DNA of 29,693 nt, taken from the IMG/VR virus record IMGVR_UViG_3300046822_000128, positions 1 through 29,693 of that record. The stretch is one strand, 5' to 3'. A model generated the notes under the pieces. It was not told the origin of the DNA, did not search any database, and was given only the letters and a program-made list of their open reading frames with translations. This document shows positions 1 through 8,844 of this stretch, piece after piece. The stretch comes from a virus. The translations under genes were made by a program, and so were the position numbers. Position 1 is the first letter of the stretch. Each line of letters begins with the position of its first letter.

Positions 1-99
1 TACCCCATTGATGACGACGAAGTCTTCATTGGACAAAAACAACGAGTTGGCGTTATTCACCAGTTGCTCAAAAAGCTGAAGGTCTTCGGCTCCGCTCAT
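1..99 (-). CDS. Partial phage gene at window edge, possibly tail-fibre related
   Basis: Only the first 33 codons are present, from an ATG at 99; the gene continues beyond the left edge. The start is supported by a GGAG ribosome binding site about seven bases upstream. The visible peptide begins MSGAEDLQLFEQLV and contains an FVVINGV stretch, which reminds me of the N-termini of small Pseudomonas phage tail-tip or fibre-associated proteins. That resemblance is from memory and weak. It follows the terminator at 113-138 and so begins a new unit after the tail tip genes. Being a gene is well supported; its function is not. Confidence 0.55.
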   Translation of the reverse strand, partial: MSGAEDLQLFEQLVNNANSLFLSNEDFVVINGV

Positions 100-112
100 A
101 AATACTCCAGGC

Positions 113-138
113 GAAAAAAAGCCCACTCAGTGGTGGGC
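113..138 (-). terminator. Intrinsic terminator after the tail tip genes
   Basis: GCCCAC (121-126) pairs with GTGGGC (133-138) over a six-base loop. On the minus strand the stem is followed by a run of seven T (complement of A at 114-120). It lies between the stop of the gene at 172-648 and the start of the edge gene. Confidence 0.85.
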
Positions 139-171
139 TGTAGAATTGAAAGTGATCAGTGGATCGAGCGG

Positions 172-648
172 TTATGTCGCGCTGGGCCATGACCTTGTGT
201 ACCAGCGTTCAAGTGAAGCTCGCAGTTCTGTGTTCATTACTCCCAAATCCATTCCGGTCATCAGGTCAAGCAGTTCTGCCTCCGTGATAACCGGCATTTC
301 GAAAAGTGAGAGGATAGCCGTGTACTTCCAGTGGTCGACACCAACAAGCTCAGGGCCTTTGTAAATCCCAGTGAACTGCGCTTGTGTAGGCATAAGCCCC
401 AACGGGCTTCTGAGTGGGCACATGAACCAATCGGCCCAGCCAATTCCCCATTTGCACCAACCTTCAAATAGACGAGCCTGCTTGGCATTGCACAGCCAGG
501 TCACCGCCACCTCAGTTGGCACGTTGCGGTACCGGCGGCGATTGCGCGCCCGCCCAGTCAAAAATGGCGTTCGCGCAATCGGATCGGTCGGCGTGAAGCC
601 GTAGCCATCACGCAATGGAAGCGGAATTCCATCAGGCATTGTCAGCAT
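172..648 (-). CDS. Conserved phage protein downstream of the tail tip protein
   Basis: A 158-residue protein with ATG at 648 and an AAGGA ribosome binding site just upstream, starting 12 bases after the TipJ stop. The N-terminal part is basic (GRARNRRRYRN near residue 33) and the middle is rich in tryptophan (WCKWGIGWADWF near residue 64). There is no signal peptide or membrane segment. I do not recognise a named family. Its place between the tip protein and a terminator suggests a tail-tip accessory or assembly protein, which is inference from position. Confidence 0.75.
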   Translation of the reverse strand: MLTMPDGIPLPLRDGYGFTPTDPIARTPFLTGRARNRRRYRNVPTEVAVTWLCNAKQARLFEGWCKWGIGWADWFMCPLRSPLGLMPTQAQFTGIYKGPELVGVDHWKYTAILSLFEMPVITEAELLDLMTGMDLGVMNTELRASLERWYTRSWPSAT

Positions 649-660
649 GTTCCGCAGTCC

Positions 661-3600
661 TTATGTGGGGGCGAAGTTATCGTCATCCGCATAAACACGC
701 GGGTCGTAATTGACGGCCTCCACGTCCGCCGAGTGGTCGCCAGGCTCGATTGAGGTAATCAGTACCGGGTAGCACCAGCGCGTGGTCTCGCCGAACAACA
801 GGTGGGGCGGATCAATATCCCAGGAAAGGTCAGGGACAAAGTCGAGCGTCGGAATGGCCAGGCGGAAGTCATCAACCCTTGATGCTGCCCAAGGACCGCT
901 GAGCGAACCATCTGGCCGGCGCAATGCCACAACATGAGAAGCCCCGGCAGTCCAGTTGAACTGCTCCGTGCTTTCCAAAATGACCGGCCCCATACCTTCC
1001 GTATAGTCAACAAGGATGGCTGACTGCCCGTAGCCAGGAATGTCATCGGCCACGGCGTCGTAGCTGAGATAGCCGCTGTTGAGCGCATCAAGCTCAGTGC
1101 TCCAGCTGTAGGTCTTGTTGCGGTAGACCTGGGCCCGCCGTAAACGCATACCGTAGCGCCAGGCTCTATCGCGGTTGGTTATCCCCTTCACTGTGACCGT
1201 CTGAACGGTGTTGCCAGCATCCCCTGGCAGCCGGCACGGGACCGGCTCTGTCGCGCGCGTCACCTCGTCGACGTACTTGATGTCCACGCCGTCATAAGCG
1301 TCCGGCTCGAGCAGCGTAAAGTTGCGCTTGAGCTCCTGGGTCATATTCTGCGGCGTGTACATGTGGCCGATCTGGGTCCGCGGCTCATCCCGAACTGGGG
1401 TAACCCGGCCACGCTCAAGAGTGAACTCGGCGAATCCAGCCAGCAGCGCGTCATTGAGGCACTCCTTGACTGTGCTGTCGTCCTCAACCCGGTAGTCGAA
1501 GTAATCGCCTCGACCACTCCAGATCGCGCCGTAGCGTGCCAACTCTTCGACATCCATATCGCCATCGGTACCGCCGACAGACTTCAGCACGTAGTTGACC
1601 CACGGCACGATGTCACGCGTCGGCGTCGGCACACTCCAGGCTCCCTCAACCAGCACCGGAAGCTTGCGGGTTGCTACCACGGAGACCTGGCTCTGTGATT
1701 GCGCAGAGAGTTTGTCGCCGCCACGCACGTATAGGGCCATGACTGTGCAGCCCTCGTACTTGGTCGGGGCCTTGTCGATACGGCCACGCAGGCCATACCA
1801 CTGGACCCGGTTGAACTTGAAGTTTTCTGGCGACTCTTCACCGATACGCCGAACCCGGACTTCGGGGCGGATGTAAGTCGGAGCCGTGATGACTCTGGTG
1901 TATCCCTGTTGGTCCGAGCTCATCGCTTCAAAACGGTAAGGTGCGCTGGTCCAGGCGCCGGCCGTAGCTGCATCGCGATACTGAACCTCGGCGCGAGCCC
2001 AGTGGGAGCGCTTGTTACCATTCTTTTCCGTGTAACGAACCAAGCCTTGCGGGAAGAAGAAGTCGACCTCAAACCGCCGGATGGTCTCCCCCTCTGGGCA
2101 GGCGTAGAACGGCCCTGCCCAATCGCCCTCAGTGGTTGAGCCGTCAAGCGCGATCGAGGCGGTGTTGGTTTCTATGTAGTCGAAGCCAAGCCAGCCCTCA
2201 TCCTCAGCACCGGTATCAGTCAGCCGAATGACGGTAATTGCAGAAGGGCCATGGCTCTCATCAACGTCCTCCGTGGCTTCGTCATCATCTACCGCGTCGT
2301 CCGAGACAGAGCTGATCCGATACCGCAGATCGCGATAACCGATGCAGGACCAAAGGGTGCCTGGTTGCAGGCCGATAACCGGCGCACCACCATCGTAGGC
2401 AAGCGTGATCTTGGCCGGTACCGCATCAGCTGCAGCAACCGTCTGCACGCCCGTGACGAATACTGGCGATGAGCCAAATACTGTCGACGTCGAACCGCCC
2501 AGGGACAGCGCGCTGCCGCTGTAAGGCGAGGCTGCTTCAGCGATCCTCAGGAAACCGCCCGAAGCGCTGGCCACTAGGCTTGAACCGGTCAGCTCAGCAT
2601 TCACGGCTACCACCAGCCCCGCGAGATCCGTCGCGGCCACGTCGAGATCCACGGTGAAAGTACTGGCCCCGCGGCTCACGCTGAAAGTCAGAGGGGTGAC
2701 GTCGAAGTCATACCGGGCAGGAGCAGAGTTACCGGTCACCCGGGATGCACTCCCAGCGACAGCCGGCACACCTGGCACGTACGGGTCATAGGTGGCCACC
2801 ACGTACTCACCAGCATTGGCGCCCGTGATTTCTATCTTCATGCCCACGAACGGGTCGAGCATCGGGACATGGTCACCGGTGATCACCGTCGCAGAACCGT
2901 CCGCCGGCGCAATGAAGAGGTATGGGTACATAACCTCAATGCGGGCAATCAGGCCGGCGGCCCAGCCGTGTGGGAACCAGCCGGCCGACGGTGGTACCGA
3001 GACCACGAACTCGCTGAACTGCACTGCTTCGGCAGTCAACTGCTGGTCGATGTCGGTGGTGGTAGTCAGGGTCAGGCCGGCGCTGCCGGTCGAGGTCGAG
3101 CCGACTTCGTCCGAGTTATGCCACCACAACCGTGCGGGCTCGGCCGCTACCGATTCGCCAGGGCCATAGATGGTGTAGCTGGCTGTGCTGCCGAGCGAAG
3201 CGATCGGAGTACCACCGATTCGCACCTGACCAGGTGGTATATCGAACTCCCCAACGCCTACGCACAACAGCATCTCGACCCACTGGACCTTTGGATCGCT
3301 GCCAAAGTACCGGCGAGTGGGCGTCAGGTAGTCGGGGAAAATTTCGTTCTTGCCAGAGCACTCACGAATCACGTCACCCAGCTTTACCTGGTTGGCAGTG
3401 GTTTTTGCCAGGCCCAGGCCTTTGCCGGCCCCATTGTTTGCCGAACTCGGTGTGGCCAGCGGCTTTTGGGTCAACATGACCACGGTGACAGCCACAATCG
3501 ACGCCACGATCGCCCAAGCCGCGATCTCCAGGCCCGTACCCTTTGGCTCTGGGTAGATGCGAACGGTATCAGCCGGGCCGAACTCAACCTTGCTCCAGCT

Positions 3601-3768
3601 CACGGGATCGATGAACAGCCCGTTGACTTCAATGCTGATCGGTGGCGACTCCAGGGCCTGGTAAGTCTTCACGCTTTCAGTCAGCCACGCTTCGATGGTC
3701 ATCACGCGATCAGTCTTGTAGCGCTCCAACGGCTGGCCTTCCAGCTTGCTCGGGTAGAGTTCGATCAC
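661..3768 (-). CDS. Host-specificity TipJ-type tail tip protein (lambda J-like)
   Basis: A 1035-residue central tail-hub protein, the type that forms the tail tip and contributes to receptor recognition. The start is a GTG at 3768, chosen because the N-terminal [12 protein letters not shown] segment looks conserved in this family; it overlaps the NlpC gene by 59 bases. Residues 1-75 look like a small ubiquitin-like domain. A hydrophobic segment follows at about 82-100 ([17 protein letters not shown]), then a J-like region beginning [18 protein letters not shown]. The middle has repetitive beta-rich, Ser/Thr/Gly-rich sequence. In lambda the order is K-I-J; here no separate I gene lies between the NlpC protein and this one, so the N-terminal part may be a fused I-like unit (inference). 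An alternative ATG lies at 3702. Confidence 0.9.
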   Translation of the reverse strand: MIELYPSKLEGQPLERYKTDRVMTIEAWLTESVKTYQALESPPISIEVNGLFIDPVSWSKVEFGPADTVRIYPEPKGTGLEIAAWAIVASIVAVTVVMLTQKPLATPSSANNGAGKGLGLAKTTANQVKLGDVIRECSGKNEIFPDYLTPTRRYFGSDPKVQWVEMLLCVGVGEFDIPPGQVRIGGTPIASLGSTASYTIYGPGESVAAEPARLWWHNSDEVGSTSTGSAGLTLTTTTDIDQQLTAEAVQFSEFVVSVPPSAGWFPHGWAAGLIARIEVMYPYLFIAPADGSATVITGDHVPMLDPFVGMKIEITGANAGEYVVATYDPYVPGVPAVAGSASRVTGNSAPARYDFDVTPLTFSVSRGASTFTVDLDVAATDLAGLVVAVNAELTGSSLVASASGGFLRIAEAASPYSGSALSLGGSTSTVFGSSPVFVTGVQTVAAADAVPAKITLAYDGGAPVIGLQPGTLWSCIGYRDLRYRISSVSDDAVDDDEATEDVDESHGPSAITVIRLTDTGAEDEGWLGFDYIETNTASIALDGSTTEGDWAGPFYACPEGETIRRFEVDFFFPQGLVRYTEKNGNKRSHWARAEVQYRDAATAGAWTSAPYRFEAMSSDQQGYTRVITAPTYIRPEVRVRRIGEESPENFKFNRVQWYGLRGRIDKAPTKYEGCTVMALYVRGGDKLSAQSQSQVSVVATRKLPVLVEGAWSVPTPTRDIVPWVNYVLKSVGGTDGDMDVEELARYGAIWSGRGDYFDYRVEDDSTVKECLNDALLAGFAEFTLERGRVTPVRDEPRTQIGHMYTPQNMTQELKRNFTLLEPDAYDGVDIKYVDEVTRATEPVPCRLPGDAGNTVQTVTVKGITNRDRAWRYGMRLRRAQVYRNKTYSWSTELDALNSGYLSYDAVADDIPGYGQSAILVDYTEGMGPVILESTEQFNWTAGASHVVALRRPDGSLSGPWAASRVDDFRLAIPTLDFVPDLSWDIDPPHLLFGETTRWCYPVLITSIEPGDHSADVEAVNYDPRVYADDDNFAPT

Positions 3769-4141
3769 GGTGATAGCTCACTGTTAGATATTGGTCTTGG
3801 AATTTGCGCAGCGGCTTGATGGTTGCGCCGGAGGACTTCATTTCCATGCCGTGAAGCCGGCCGTCAACCTCGACGATGACGGCGACATGGAAGCAAATGC
3901 GCCCACGCCAGACGCAGGCGATCGCGCCGATCTGCGGTTCGCAGCGCTCCATGGCGGCGGCGCCCTCATTCACCGCCCGGGTGAACTCCTTCGGCATGGT
4001 GTTGCGGACGTAGCCCCAGCTCGGTAGCAAGGGCAAGCCGTAGACTTCATGCCGGACCAGCCGGACCAAGCCCCAACAATCCAGCCGCGCATGGCTTCGC
4101 CCGCCATCCTCGTAGGAAGCGTTCAGGTATTTGTCGAACAT
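3710..4141 (-). CDS. NlpC/P60-type tail peptidase (lambda K-like)
   Basis: A 143-residue protein with the core of an NlpC/P60 cysteine peptidase. Cys22 lies in RLDCWGLV and His85 in FHVAVIV, spaced as expected for the catalytic pair. Such proteins sit at the tail tip and are thought to open peptidoglycan during DNA entry or to act in tip assembly. ATG at 4141 has a GAGG ribosome binding site. Its 3' end overlaps the start of the tip protein, consistent with coupled translation. It lacks the N-terminal Mov34/JAB domain of full-length lambda K, so it is a short, single-domain version. Confidence 0.88.
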   Translation of the reverse strand: MFDKYLNASYEDGGRSHARLDCWGLVRLVRHEVYGLPLLPSWGYVRNTMPKEFTRAVNEGAAAMERCEPQIGAIACVWRGRICFHVAVIVEVDGRLHGMEMKSSGATIKPLRKFQDQYLTVSYHRDRTLPEQAGRPAVGALQD

Positions 4142-4225
4142 GGATTACCTCGGTGCTGGGGAAATACCCAGTAACGCCGCAGAGCTGCCGCGTAGTAGCG
4201 TTGTGACCTCGTGCAGCAGGATTTG

Positions 4226-4260
4226 CCCCAGTCCGTTGCCTGCAAGCCCATGGACTGGGG
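4226..4260. repeat. Inverted repeat upstream of the plus-strand moron gene
   Basis: CCCCAGTCC (4226-4234) and GGACTGGGG (4252-4260) form perfect nine-base arms around a 17-base loop. It lies in the 158-base divergent gap between the NlpC gene and the plus-strand gene at 4300, 39 bases before that ATG. It has no T-run on either side, so it is not an intrinsic terminator. It could be an operator or a structured leader. Confidence 0.55.
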
Positions 4261-4299
4261 TACCGCCAATTTCGGCGTGGTTTAGGACCTGGAGGTCAA

Positions 4300-4560
4300 A
4301 TGAAGATTCGCGAAGTTCTCACCCAAGAACAGGTGGATGCCGCCCTTGTAGCCATAGCCCGCTGGGCGGACGGAGAAATTAACTCCGGCGAACTAAAGCA
4401 GCAGGTCAGCTACCAAGCCGCTGCAGCAGTTCAAAGAACCGGCCTTGCAAACATTTCAGCCACCCAGATGGTCGCGGGAAACTGGAGAATCAGAGTCAAG
4501 ATGTCACCAGCAATCATGCCGCTCGGGCGAGCACGGATTGAAGCCCTTATGAACAAATAG
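4300..4560 (+). CDS. Small plus-strand moron-like gene in the tail module
   Basis: An 86-residue protein on the strand opposite to all surrounding tail genes. Evidence that it is real: a strong GGAGG ribosome binding site six bases before ATG, and an intrinsic terminator directly after its stop. The sequence is mostly predicted helix with a basic C-terminal part and no membrane segment. I do not recognise the family. With the convergent minus-strand gene at 4574-4855 it separates the DUF1833 and NlpC genes, which normally adjoin, so both look like later insertions. It could be expressed from the prophage; no clear promoter was found. Confidence 0.65.
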   Translation: MKIREVLTQEQVDAALVAIARWADGEINSGELKQQVSYQAAAAVQRTGLANISATQMVAGNWRIRVKMSPAIMPLGRARIEALMNK

Positions 4561-4568
4561 GGAATGAC

Positions 4569-4597
4569 GGCCTCTATTGAGAGGCCATCTTTTCTTC
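4569..4597 (+). terminator. Terminator of the plus-strand moron gene
   Basis: GGCCTCT (4569-4575) pairs with AGAGGCC (4580-4586) around a four-base loop and is followed by ATCTTTTCTTC. The hairpin includes the stop codon of the convergent minus-strand gene. There is no T-run in the minus direction, so late tail transcription should pass it. Confidence 0.75.
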
Positions 4598-4855
4598 AAG
4601 TAGCTCGCGCGCCTTAACCTCGTTCTCAAGCTCTATCCAAAAGTCTGTTATCGCCTGATGGATCTCCCCAGCGGCTCCGGTTTCCTCGGACAAGTCCCAC
4701 CACCCCGAACGCAGCATTTCCGCCTTTTTTAGAACACTCCTCTCAAGCGTCAAAAGCCGCTCATTCTGGGCTATTAGCGCATCCAACTGAGAAAGCTGCT
4801 TGCCCTCTCCATAAGCAGCAATCACTCCTGCGCGCAGTTCGGTGTGCTCGTTCAT
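4574..4855 (-). CDS. Small coiled-coil protein, moron-like
   Basis: A 93-residue, largely helical and charged protein (MNEHTELRAG... to ...ELLEEKMASQ), with ATG at 4855 and an AGGAAG ribosome binding site. Heptad-like leucine and glutamate spacing in residues 20-50 and 70-90 suggests a coiled coil. No cysteine cluster, signal peptide or enzyme motif is visible, and I do not recognise the family. It starts 20 bases after the DUF1833 gene, so it can be read with the tail operon. Its end converges on the plus-strand gene at 4300-4560. It could be a tail accessory or a passenger gene. Confidence 0.65.
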   Translation of the reverse strand: MNEHTELRAGVIAAYGEGKQLSQLDALIAQNERLLTLERSVLKKAEMLRSGWWDLSEETGAAGEIHQAITDFWIELENEVKARELLEEKMASQ

Positions 4856-4874
4856 GTCTCTTCCTCTGGTTCGA

Positions 4875-5360
4875 TTAGATGTAGCGAAGGCAGGGCGCGA
4901 AGGCCAAGGTGTACTTGCGGCGGGGCCAGCCGAGGTTGATCAAGTCGAAATAGCCGGCGTTAAGTTGGACACTCGCCCCTTGCATGAACCCGTTCAGAAC
5001 CGTCATCCGATAGGGCCTTTCTGCCGGCGAGCTCAGGTCGGAGGAAATGAACACCCTGAATACCAGGCTGATCCTCGCCCTGGCATCGAGCGCCTTATCG
5101 ATCAGTTGCTGGGCCTCCCCCGTGACGTTGTCGATGGCGAAGGTCAGCGTCTGGTTGCCGCTGTTGTCCCGCTTGGGCAGCGCCACGGCAAAGCCCGATG
5201 CGGTGAACTTAACTGTCGCGCCGGTTTCGGTAGTCGCCGTGGTGTCGTCAAACCCATGGCAGAGGTAAATGGGCGCCGCCCACGCCGGACAGTTCAGCTC
5301 CAACGTGGGAATGATGACCGCCTTGCCGCCAGAGGCGTAAAGAGTTTCAAGTGCCGTCAT
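4875..5360 (-). CDS. DUF1833-type minor tail protein
   Basis: A 161-residue protein recognised as DUF1833-like from its overall sequence (LELNCPAWAAPIYLCHGFDD near the start, FRVFISSDLSSPAERPYRM in the middle). These proteins occur between tape measure and NlpC/tip genes, in the place of lambda L/M, and are taken to be tail-tip components. ATG at 5360 overlaps the tape measure stop as ATGA, implying translational coupling. The two small genes that follow it are an interruption compared with the usual tail order. Confidence 0.82.
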   Translation of the reverse strand: MTALETLYASGGKAVIIPTLELNCPAWAAPIYLCHGFDDTTATTETGATVKFTASGFAVALPKRDNSGNQTLTFAIDNVTGEAQQLIDKALDARARISLVFRVFISSDLSSPAERPYRMTVLNGFMQGASVQLNAGYFDLINLGWPRRKYTLAFAPCLRYI

Positions 5361-8344
5361 CGCCCCACTCTCTTCAGTCCATAGGTTTGCTCAAGGGTTT
5401 TAGCCATCTGGCCCTGGCCACGGATGTTGGATACCCACAGGTCAGTGATCTGCTTGCCGTCGGGACCGGTGCTGGTTTGCACCTGGCCGGCGCGGCTGGC
5501 ATCTTCATGGAGGTTCACGACGGTTCCACCAGAGGATGCTGGCGCAGGAGTAGATGAACCTGCCTTCGCACCGCCCGCCCCGACCGGAGAAACGTTGCCT
5601 TTGCGCAATGCCTCAACGGCGGCAACCCCGCCATAACGACGGATGTCGTCTTGGCTCCAAACCACCTCACCCTTGTGCACCTGGCCCGCCGGCTGGTCAC
5701 GACGACCGCTGCCGGTGTAACCGCCATCCATAAAGCTTCCACCTGCCAGGGCAAGTCCGCCCGCCAACCCAGTGGTGGTGGTAAGCGCCGTGGATGCTGG
5801 AACTGAGTTCGCACCAAGAGTCGCGAGGGAAACCATGGCAGCAGCCGGCGCCCATGCCGTCGCAGTAACAGCGGCCATGCCCACCGAAGCCGCCGTCGTA
5901 GAAGAACCAAGGGTATTGGCGATAACGGCATTAGCAGTCATCTGAATACCCATTTTTATCAACATCCGAAGTACGTCCTCTGCGATCCCTGACACCAATG
6001 TGGAAAGATCAAGAGAGCCAGTGGTCACGAAGTCATACAGTGAGTTCTCAAGACTTCCGAACGCATTCATGAACAGTGATTCGGTTTGCCCTGCTACATC
6101 AGAGGCTTGATCAAGCCAGTTACTCCATGCCTCTGATGCTCCCGCAGACCAACTCTGCTGGTAAGCATCCATCTGGTTGTAGTGGTCCTGCTGCATAACT
6201 AGACGCGCCGCAAGCCCCTCCTGAATGACCACGTTCTCTTTGTTAAATAGCTCTGATGTAATTTTGTTGGTATTGCGTTGCTCCAGAAGTGCAGCTGACT
6301 GCCTTGCATAATCTTGCTGAATCGCCAGATCCTGCTTTAGGCGTTCTCTCGCCTTACTCCCCATGCCCATACCCGTTAGGCTTGAATTCAGACCGTCTTG
6401 GGCTGTGGTCAACCGACTGCTCTGATTCGCCTGAAAAGCTGAGAGTTTCTGTACCTCATCAACTACGGTTCTACGAAGTGCCGCCTCTTTTTCAAGCTCC
6501 GCATTCTTTTTGAGTTGAGCGGAGATTAGGTCCTGGCTGGCCAGCAGCGACTTCTGGTCGGCGGTCAGTGTCTGCTTACCCTTGATATCAGCAAGCTGCT
6601 GCTCCCACTTGATCAGTGCCTGCGTCTGGGCGCCGAGCTTCTGGGTGGCGATTTCTTGGCCGTTGATCGAGGCATTCTGCTGAAGCAGCACGGCATTGGT
6701 CTGCCGGGCCGCGTCCAGCATCTTAAGGCCGGCGTTTTCGGTGTAAGCCTTGGTCTTCGGTGCCTTGGGCGTCTTGGGCTCCTTGAACTTGTCCCGAATG
6801 GCCTTTTCTGACGCTTCTGCGTCGGCCTGGGTGATCGTGTAGCCGGCCGCCCGCGCCGCATTAATGCGCTGCTGATCTTCGAGCAGGGCCTTGTTCAGCT
6901 TCTGCTCGCGAGTTCCTGCAGCCTCTACACTCTTCTGGAAGTCCTCGTAGGCTTTCTGCCCTTCGCGCTGGATGCGAGCATTTTCGCCCTCGGCCTTGCC
7001 CTGCTCAGTGAGTAAAAGCTTCTGCTTCTCCAGCATATTCAGCCGAGTTTGCAGGAACCTGGTCGAATCACTGCCTTCGCCGAGCGTATCGGGGAATACT
7101 TTTGCCGCGAAGCTGGTCTTGCGATCCTCTAGCAACTGTTTGGTATTGGCGATTTGCTCGTCGAGCGACTGCTGACGGCCGACGCCGAGCATTGCATCCC
7201 ATCCGCTTTTTGCTGCGCCAGTGATGGCATTCCAGGCGGTCTCGATAGTGCCCAGGCTTTCCTTAATGGTCTTGGCTCGATCTGCCAGCGCCTTAGCGTA
7301 GGCATCTTGGGCAATTGCTGCAGCCTGCTCCTTCTCGCCCATTTCTTGAGCGGCGCGCACCTGCTCATAAACCGAGGCGGTGAGGAAGTTGTATTTATCG
7401 TTGAGCGTGGCCAGCGTCTTGACCGGATTGTCAGCCAGGGCATCGAACTCGGCTACAGTGGCCGACACTGCTTTGCCGGTGACCTTCTCGAAACCGATGG
7501 CGGCCGTGGCGATCTGCTCGAAGCTGGAACTGGCGATCTTGCCGTTTGACGCCATCAAAGCCAGCGTCTCGGCCGCCTTACCGGTCGTGCCGACTGTTGC
7601 GCTGATAGTAGTCGCCATACCGGCCAGGGCCAGCGCCGACGTGCCCGAGGCGTTGCCGGTAGTGATGATCGCCTGCCGGAAGGCGTCCGCCTCTTGAGAG
7701 CCCTGATAGTAGGCCAGGCCCAGCGTGCCGACCGCAGCGGCTGCCACGGTGAACGGGTTTACCAGGCCGAGGACGTAGCCGCCCAGCGCCTTGGCTGCCG
7801 GGCCGGCTCCTCCGAACATATCTTTCAGCTGGCCGCCCTGCTGCAGGAATACGGTCAGCGGATTCTGGCCACCCTGGAGCGACACCGCTATGTCAGTGAA
7901 TTGTGCCGGCACACCGCGCAGGGCCGCCGCCGTCTGCTTAGCGGTGTTGCCAGTTCGGGTCAGCGAGTCGTCGAAGCTGGTAAGACCCTTGCGAGCCGTA
8001 TCGATCTTCGCCTTATATTCGTCATAAGTGGCGGTGTCGAGCTTTCCGGCCTTGCGATGCTTGGCTAGGTCCTGCTCTTGCTTGTCCAGTTCGCCCAGGC
8101 GGCGCACCACCGGGTCAATCTGGCCGAGTAACCGCTCAAGCTCGTCAGCCTCATCCTCGATGGACTTGGTAGCCTTTTCAGCGCCCTTTCCCATTTTCTC
8201 CATGCTGGCGCCTGCTTTATCTAGTGCAGGTTTTGTACGCAGGCCAGCCCCTTCCAACGCTTCGAGCGCCTTACGGGTGTCAGAAGCTTTCTGCTCAGCG
8301 TCCCGGCTGTCGATTTCCAGGACCAGGCGGGATGTTTGAGCCAT
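5357..8344 (-). CDS. Tail tape measure protein (lambda H-like)
   Basis: A 995-residue protein that sets tail length and occupies the tail lumen. The N-terminal 90 residues and a long central region (about 440-720) are charged helical coiled coil. A hydrophobic, Gly/Ala-rich block lies at about 185-215, and another at about 800-880. The C-terminal part has the GGYTGSG...PAGQVHKGEVVWS motif typical of lambda-family tape measure proteins. ATG at 8344 has a GGGAG ribosome binding site that directly follows a terminator. The stretch from about 5930 to 6530 is visibly more AT-rich than the flanks, which suggests mosaic exchange inside the gene. Confidence 0.95.
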   Translation of the reverse strand: MAQTSRLVLEIDSRDAEQKASDTRKALEALEGAGLRTKPALDKAGASMEKMGKGAEKATKSIEDEADELERLLGQIDPVVRRLGELDKQEQDLAKHRKAGKLDTATYDEYKAKIDTARKGLTSFDDSLTRTGNTAKQTAAALRGVPAQFTDIAVSLQGGQNPLTVFLQQGGQLKDMFGGAGPAAKALGGYVLGLVNPFTVAAAAVGTLGLAYYQGSQEADAFRQAIITTGNASGTSALALAGMATTISATVGTTGKAAETLALMASNGKIASSSFEQIATAAIGFEKVTGKAVSATVAEFDALADNPVKTLATLNDKYNFLTASVYEQVRAAQEMGEKEQAAAIAQDAYAKALADRAKTIKESLGTIETAWNAITGAAKSGWDAMLGVGRQQSLDEQIANTKQLLEDRKTSFAAKVFPDTLGEGSDSTRFLQTRLNMLEKQKLLLTEQGKAEGENARIQREGQKAYEDFQKSVEAAGTREQKLNKALLEDQQRINAARAAGYTITQADAEASEKAIRDKFKEPKTPKAPKTKAYTENAGLKMLDAARQTNAVLLQQNASINGQEIATQKLGAQTQALIKWEQQLADIKGKQTLTADQKSLLASQDLISAQLKKNAELEKEAALRRTVVDEVQKLSAFQANQSSRLTTAQDGLNSSLTGMGMGSKARERLKQDLAIQQDYARQSAALLEQRNTNKITSELFNKENVVIQEGLAARLVMQQDHYNQMDAYQQSWSAGASEAWSNWLDQASDVAGQTESLFMNAFGSLENSLYDFVTTGSLDLSTLVSGIAEDVLRMLIKMGIQMTANAVIANTLGSSTTAASVGMAAVTATAWAPAAAMVSLATLGANSVPASTALTTTTGLAGGLALAGGSFMDGGYTGSGRRDQPAGQVHKGEVVWSQDDIRRYGGVAAVEALRKGNVSPVGAGGAKAGSSTPAPASSGGTVVNLHEDASRAGQVQTSTGPDGKQITDLWVSNIRGQGQMAKTLEQTYGLKRVGR

Positions 8345-8361
8345 TACTTTTCTCCCGGCAT

Positions 8362-8385
8362 AAAAAAACCGCCAACTGGCGGTTT
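8362..8385 (-). terminator. Terminator of the lipoprotein moron
   Basis: AAACCGCC (8366-8373) pairs with GGCGGTTT (8378-8385) over a four-base loop. The minus-strand product ends in a T-run (complement of A at 8362-8368). It sits between the lipoprotein gene and the ribosome binding site of the tape measure gene, so late transcription must read through it to reach tape measure. Confidence 0.88.
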
Positions 8386-8398
8386 CTACTTTTATCGT

Positions 8399-8725
8399 TT
8401 AGCGGCCTAGCCGGACACCATCTGGGGCACTATTTAGCATGTTGTACTTTTCAACTTTTCCATCTTCGCTAAAAAGTACCGCAAGTATTTGTTGCTTCAT
8501 ATCCGTGCCGAAAGGACCCGCGTAGACGTACATCCAATTCATAGAAAGCTTTCCGTCAGACCCATAAGACTGAGAAGCTGGAGCACCAAAAATTTCATTC
8601 ATCTGCGCGATAGTCGTGGAGCCTAGTTGGATCTGCTCAATCTTGTCCTGAGTAATCTGCCTTCCGCTGCTGGCACATGCTGATAGCGCGAGCGCCATAA
8701 CAATGGCGACCATGATTTTCTGCAT
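8399..8725 (-). CDS. BamE/SmpA-like outer membrane lipoprotein (moron)
   Basis: The start chosen is ATG at 8725, preceded by AAAGGAGAG; a longer reading frame back to 8803 would bury the signal peptide. The 108-residue product has a lipoprotein signal (hydrophobic residues 4-14, lipobox L-S-A-C with Cys17). Ala at +2 predicts outer-membrane sorting. The mature part (KIEQIQLGSTTIAQMNEIFGAP, then a two-strand region) resembles the small SmpA/OmlA/BamE fold. It is not a structural tail protein by type. It has its own promoter (8754-8782) and terminator (8362-8385) and splits the chaperone and tape measure genes. A role in lysogenic conversion or superinfection exclusion is inference. Confidence 0.82.
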   Translation of the reverse strand: MQKIMVAIVMALALSACASSGRQITQDKIEQIQLGSTTIAQMNEIFGAPASQSYGSDGKLSMNWMYVYAGPFGTDMKQQILAVLFSEDGKVEKYNMLNSAPDGVRLGR

Positions 8726-8753
8726 TTCCACTCTCCTTTTGATAGATAGCCGC

Positions 8754-8782
8754 AATCTACCACCATCCAGAGTGACCACCAA
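8754..8782 (-). promoter_or_regulatory. Candidate promoter of the lipoprotein moron
   Basis: Read on the minus strand: TTGGTG (8777-8782), a 17-base spacer, then TAGATT (8754-8759). Each box matches the sigma-70 consensus only in part. The position, about 29 bases before the lipoprotein start codon with a good ribosome binding site between, makes it plausible. Confidence 0.45.
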
Positions 8783-8844
8783 AACCGAGCCAGGGCATGT
8801 CACATCGGCTGTTATTCTTCACTTTTTGTTTGCTCTATCGTATG

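Noticed and set aside
2869-3819. 316-residue plus-strand frame
   Set aside because: It is antisense to the tail tip gene, with biased composition and no family resemblance.
4226-4260. Inverted repeat read as a terminator
   Set aside because: The arms are perfect but neither strand has a following T-run and the loop is 17 bases, so I list it only as a repeat.
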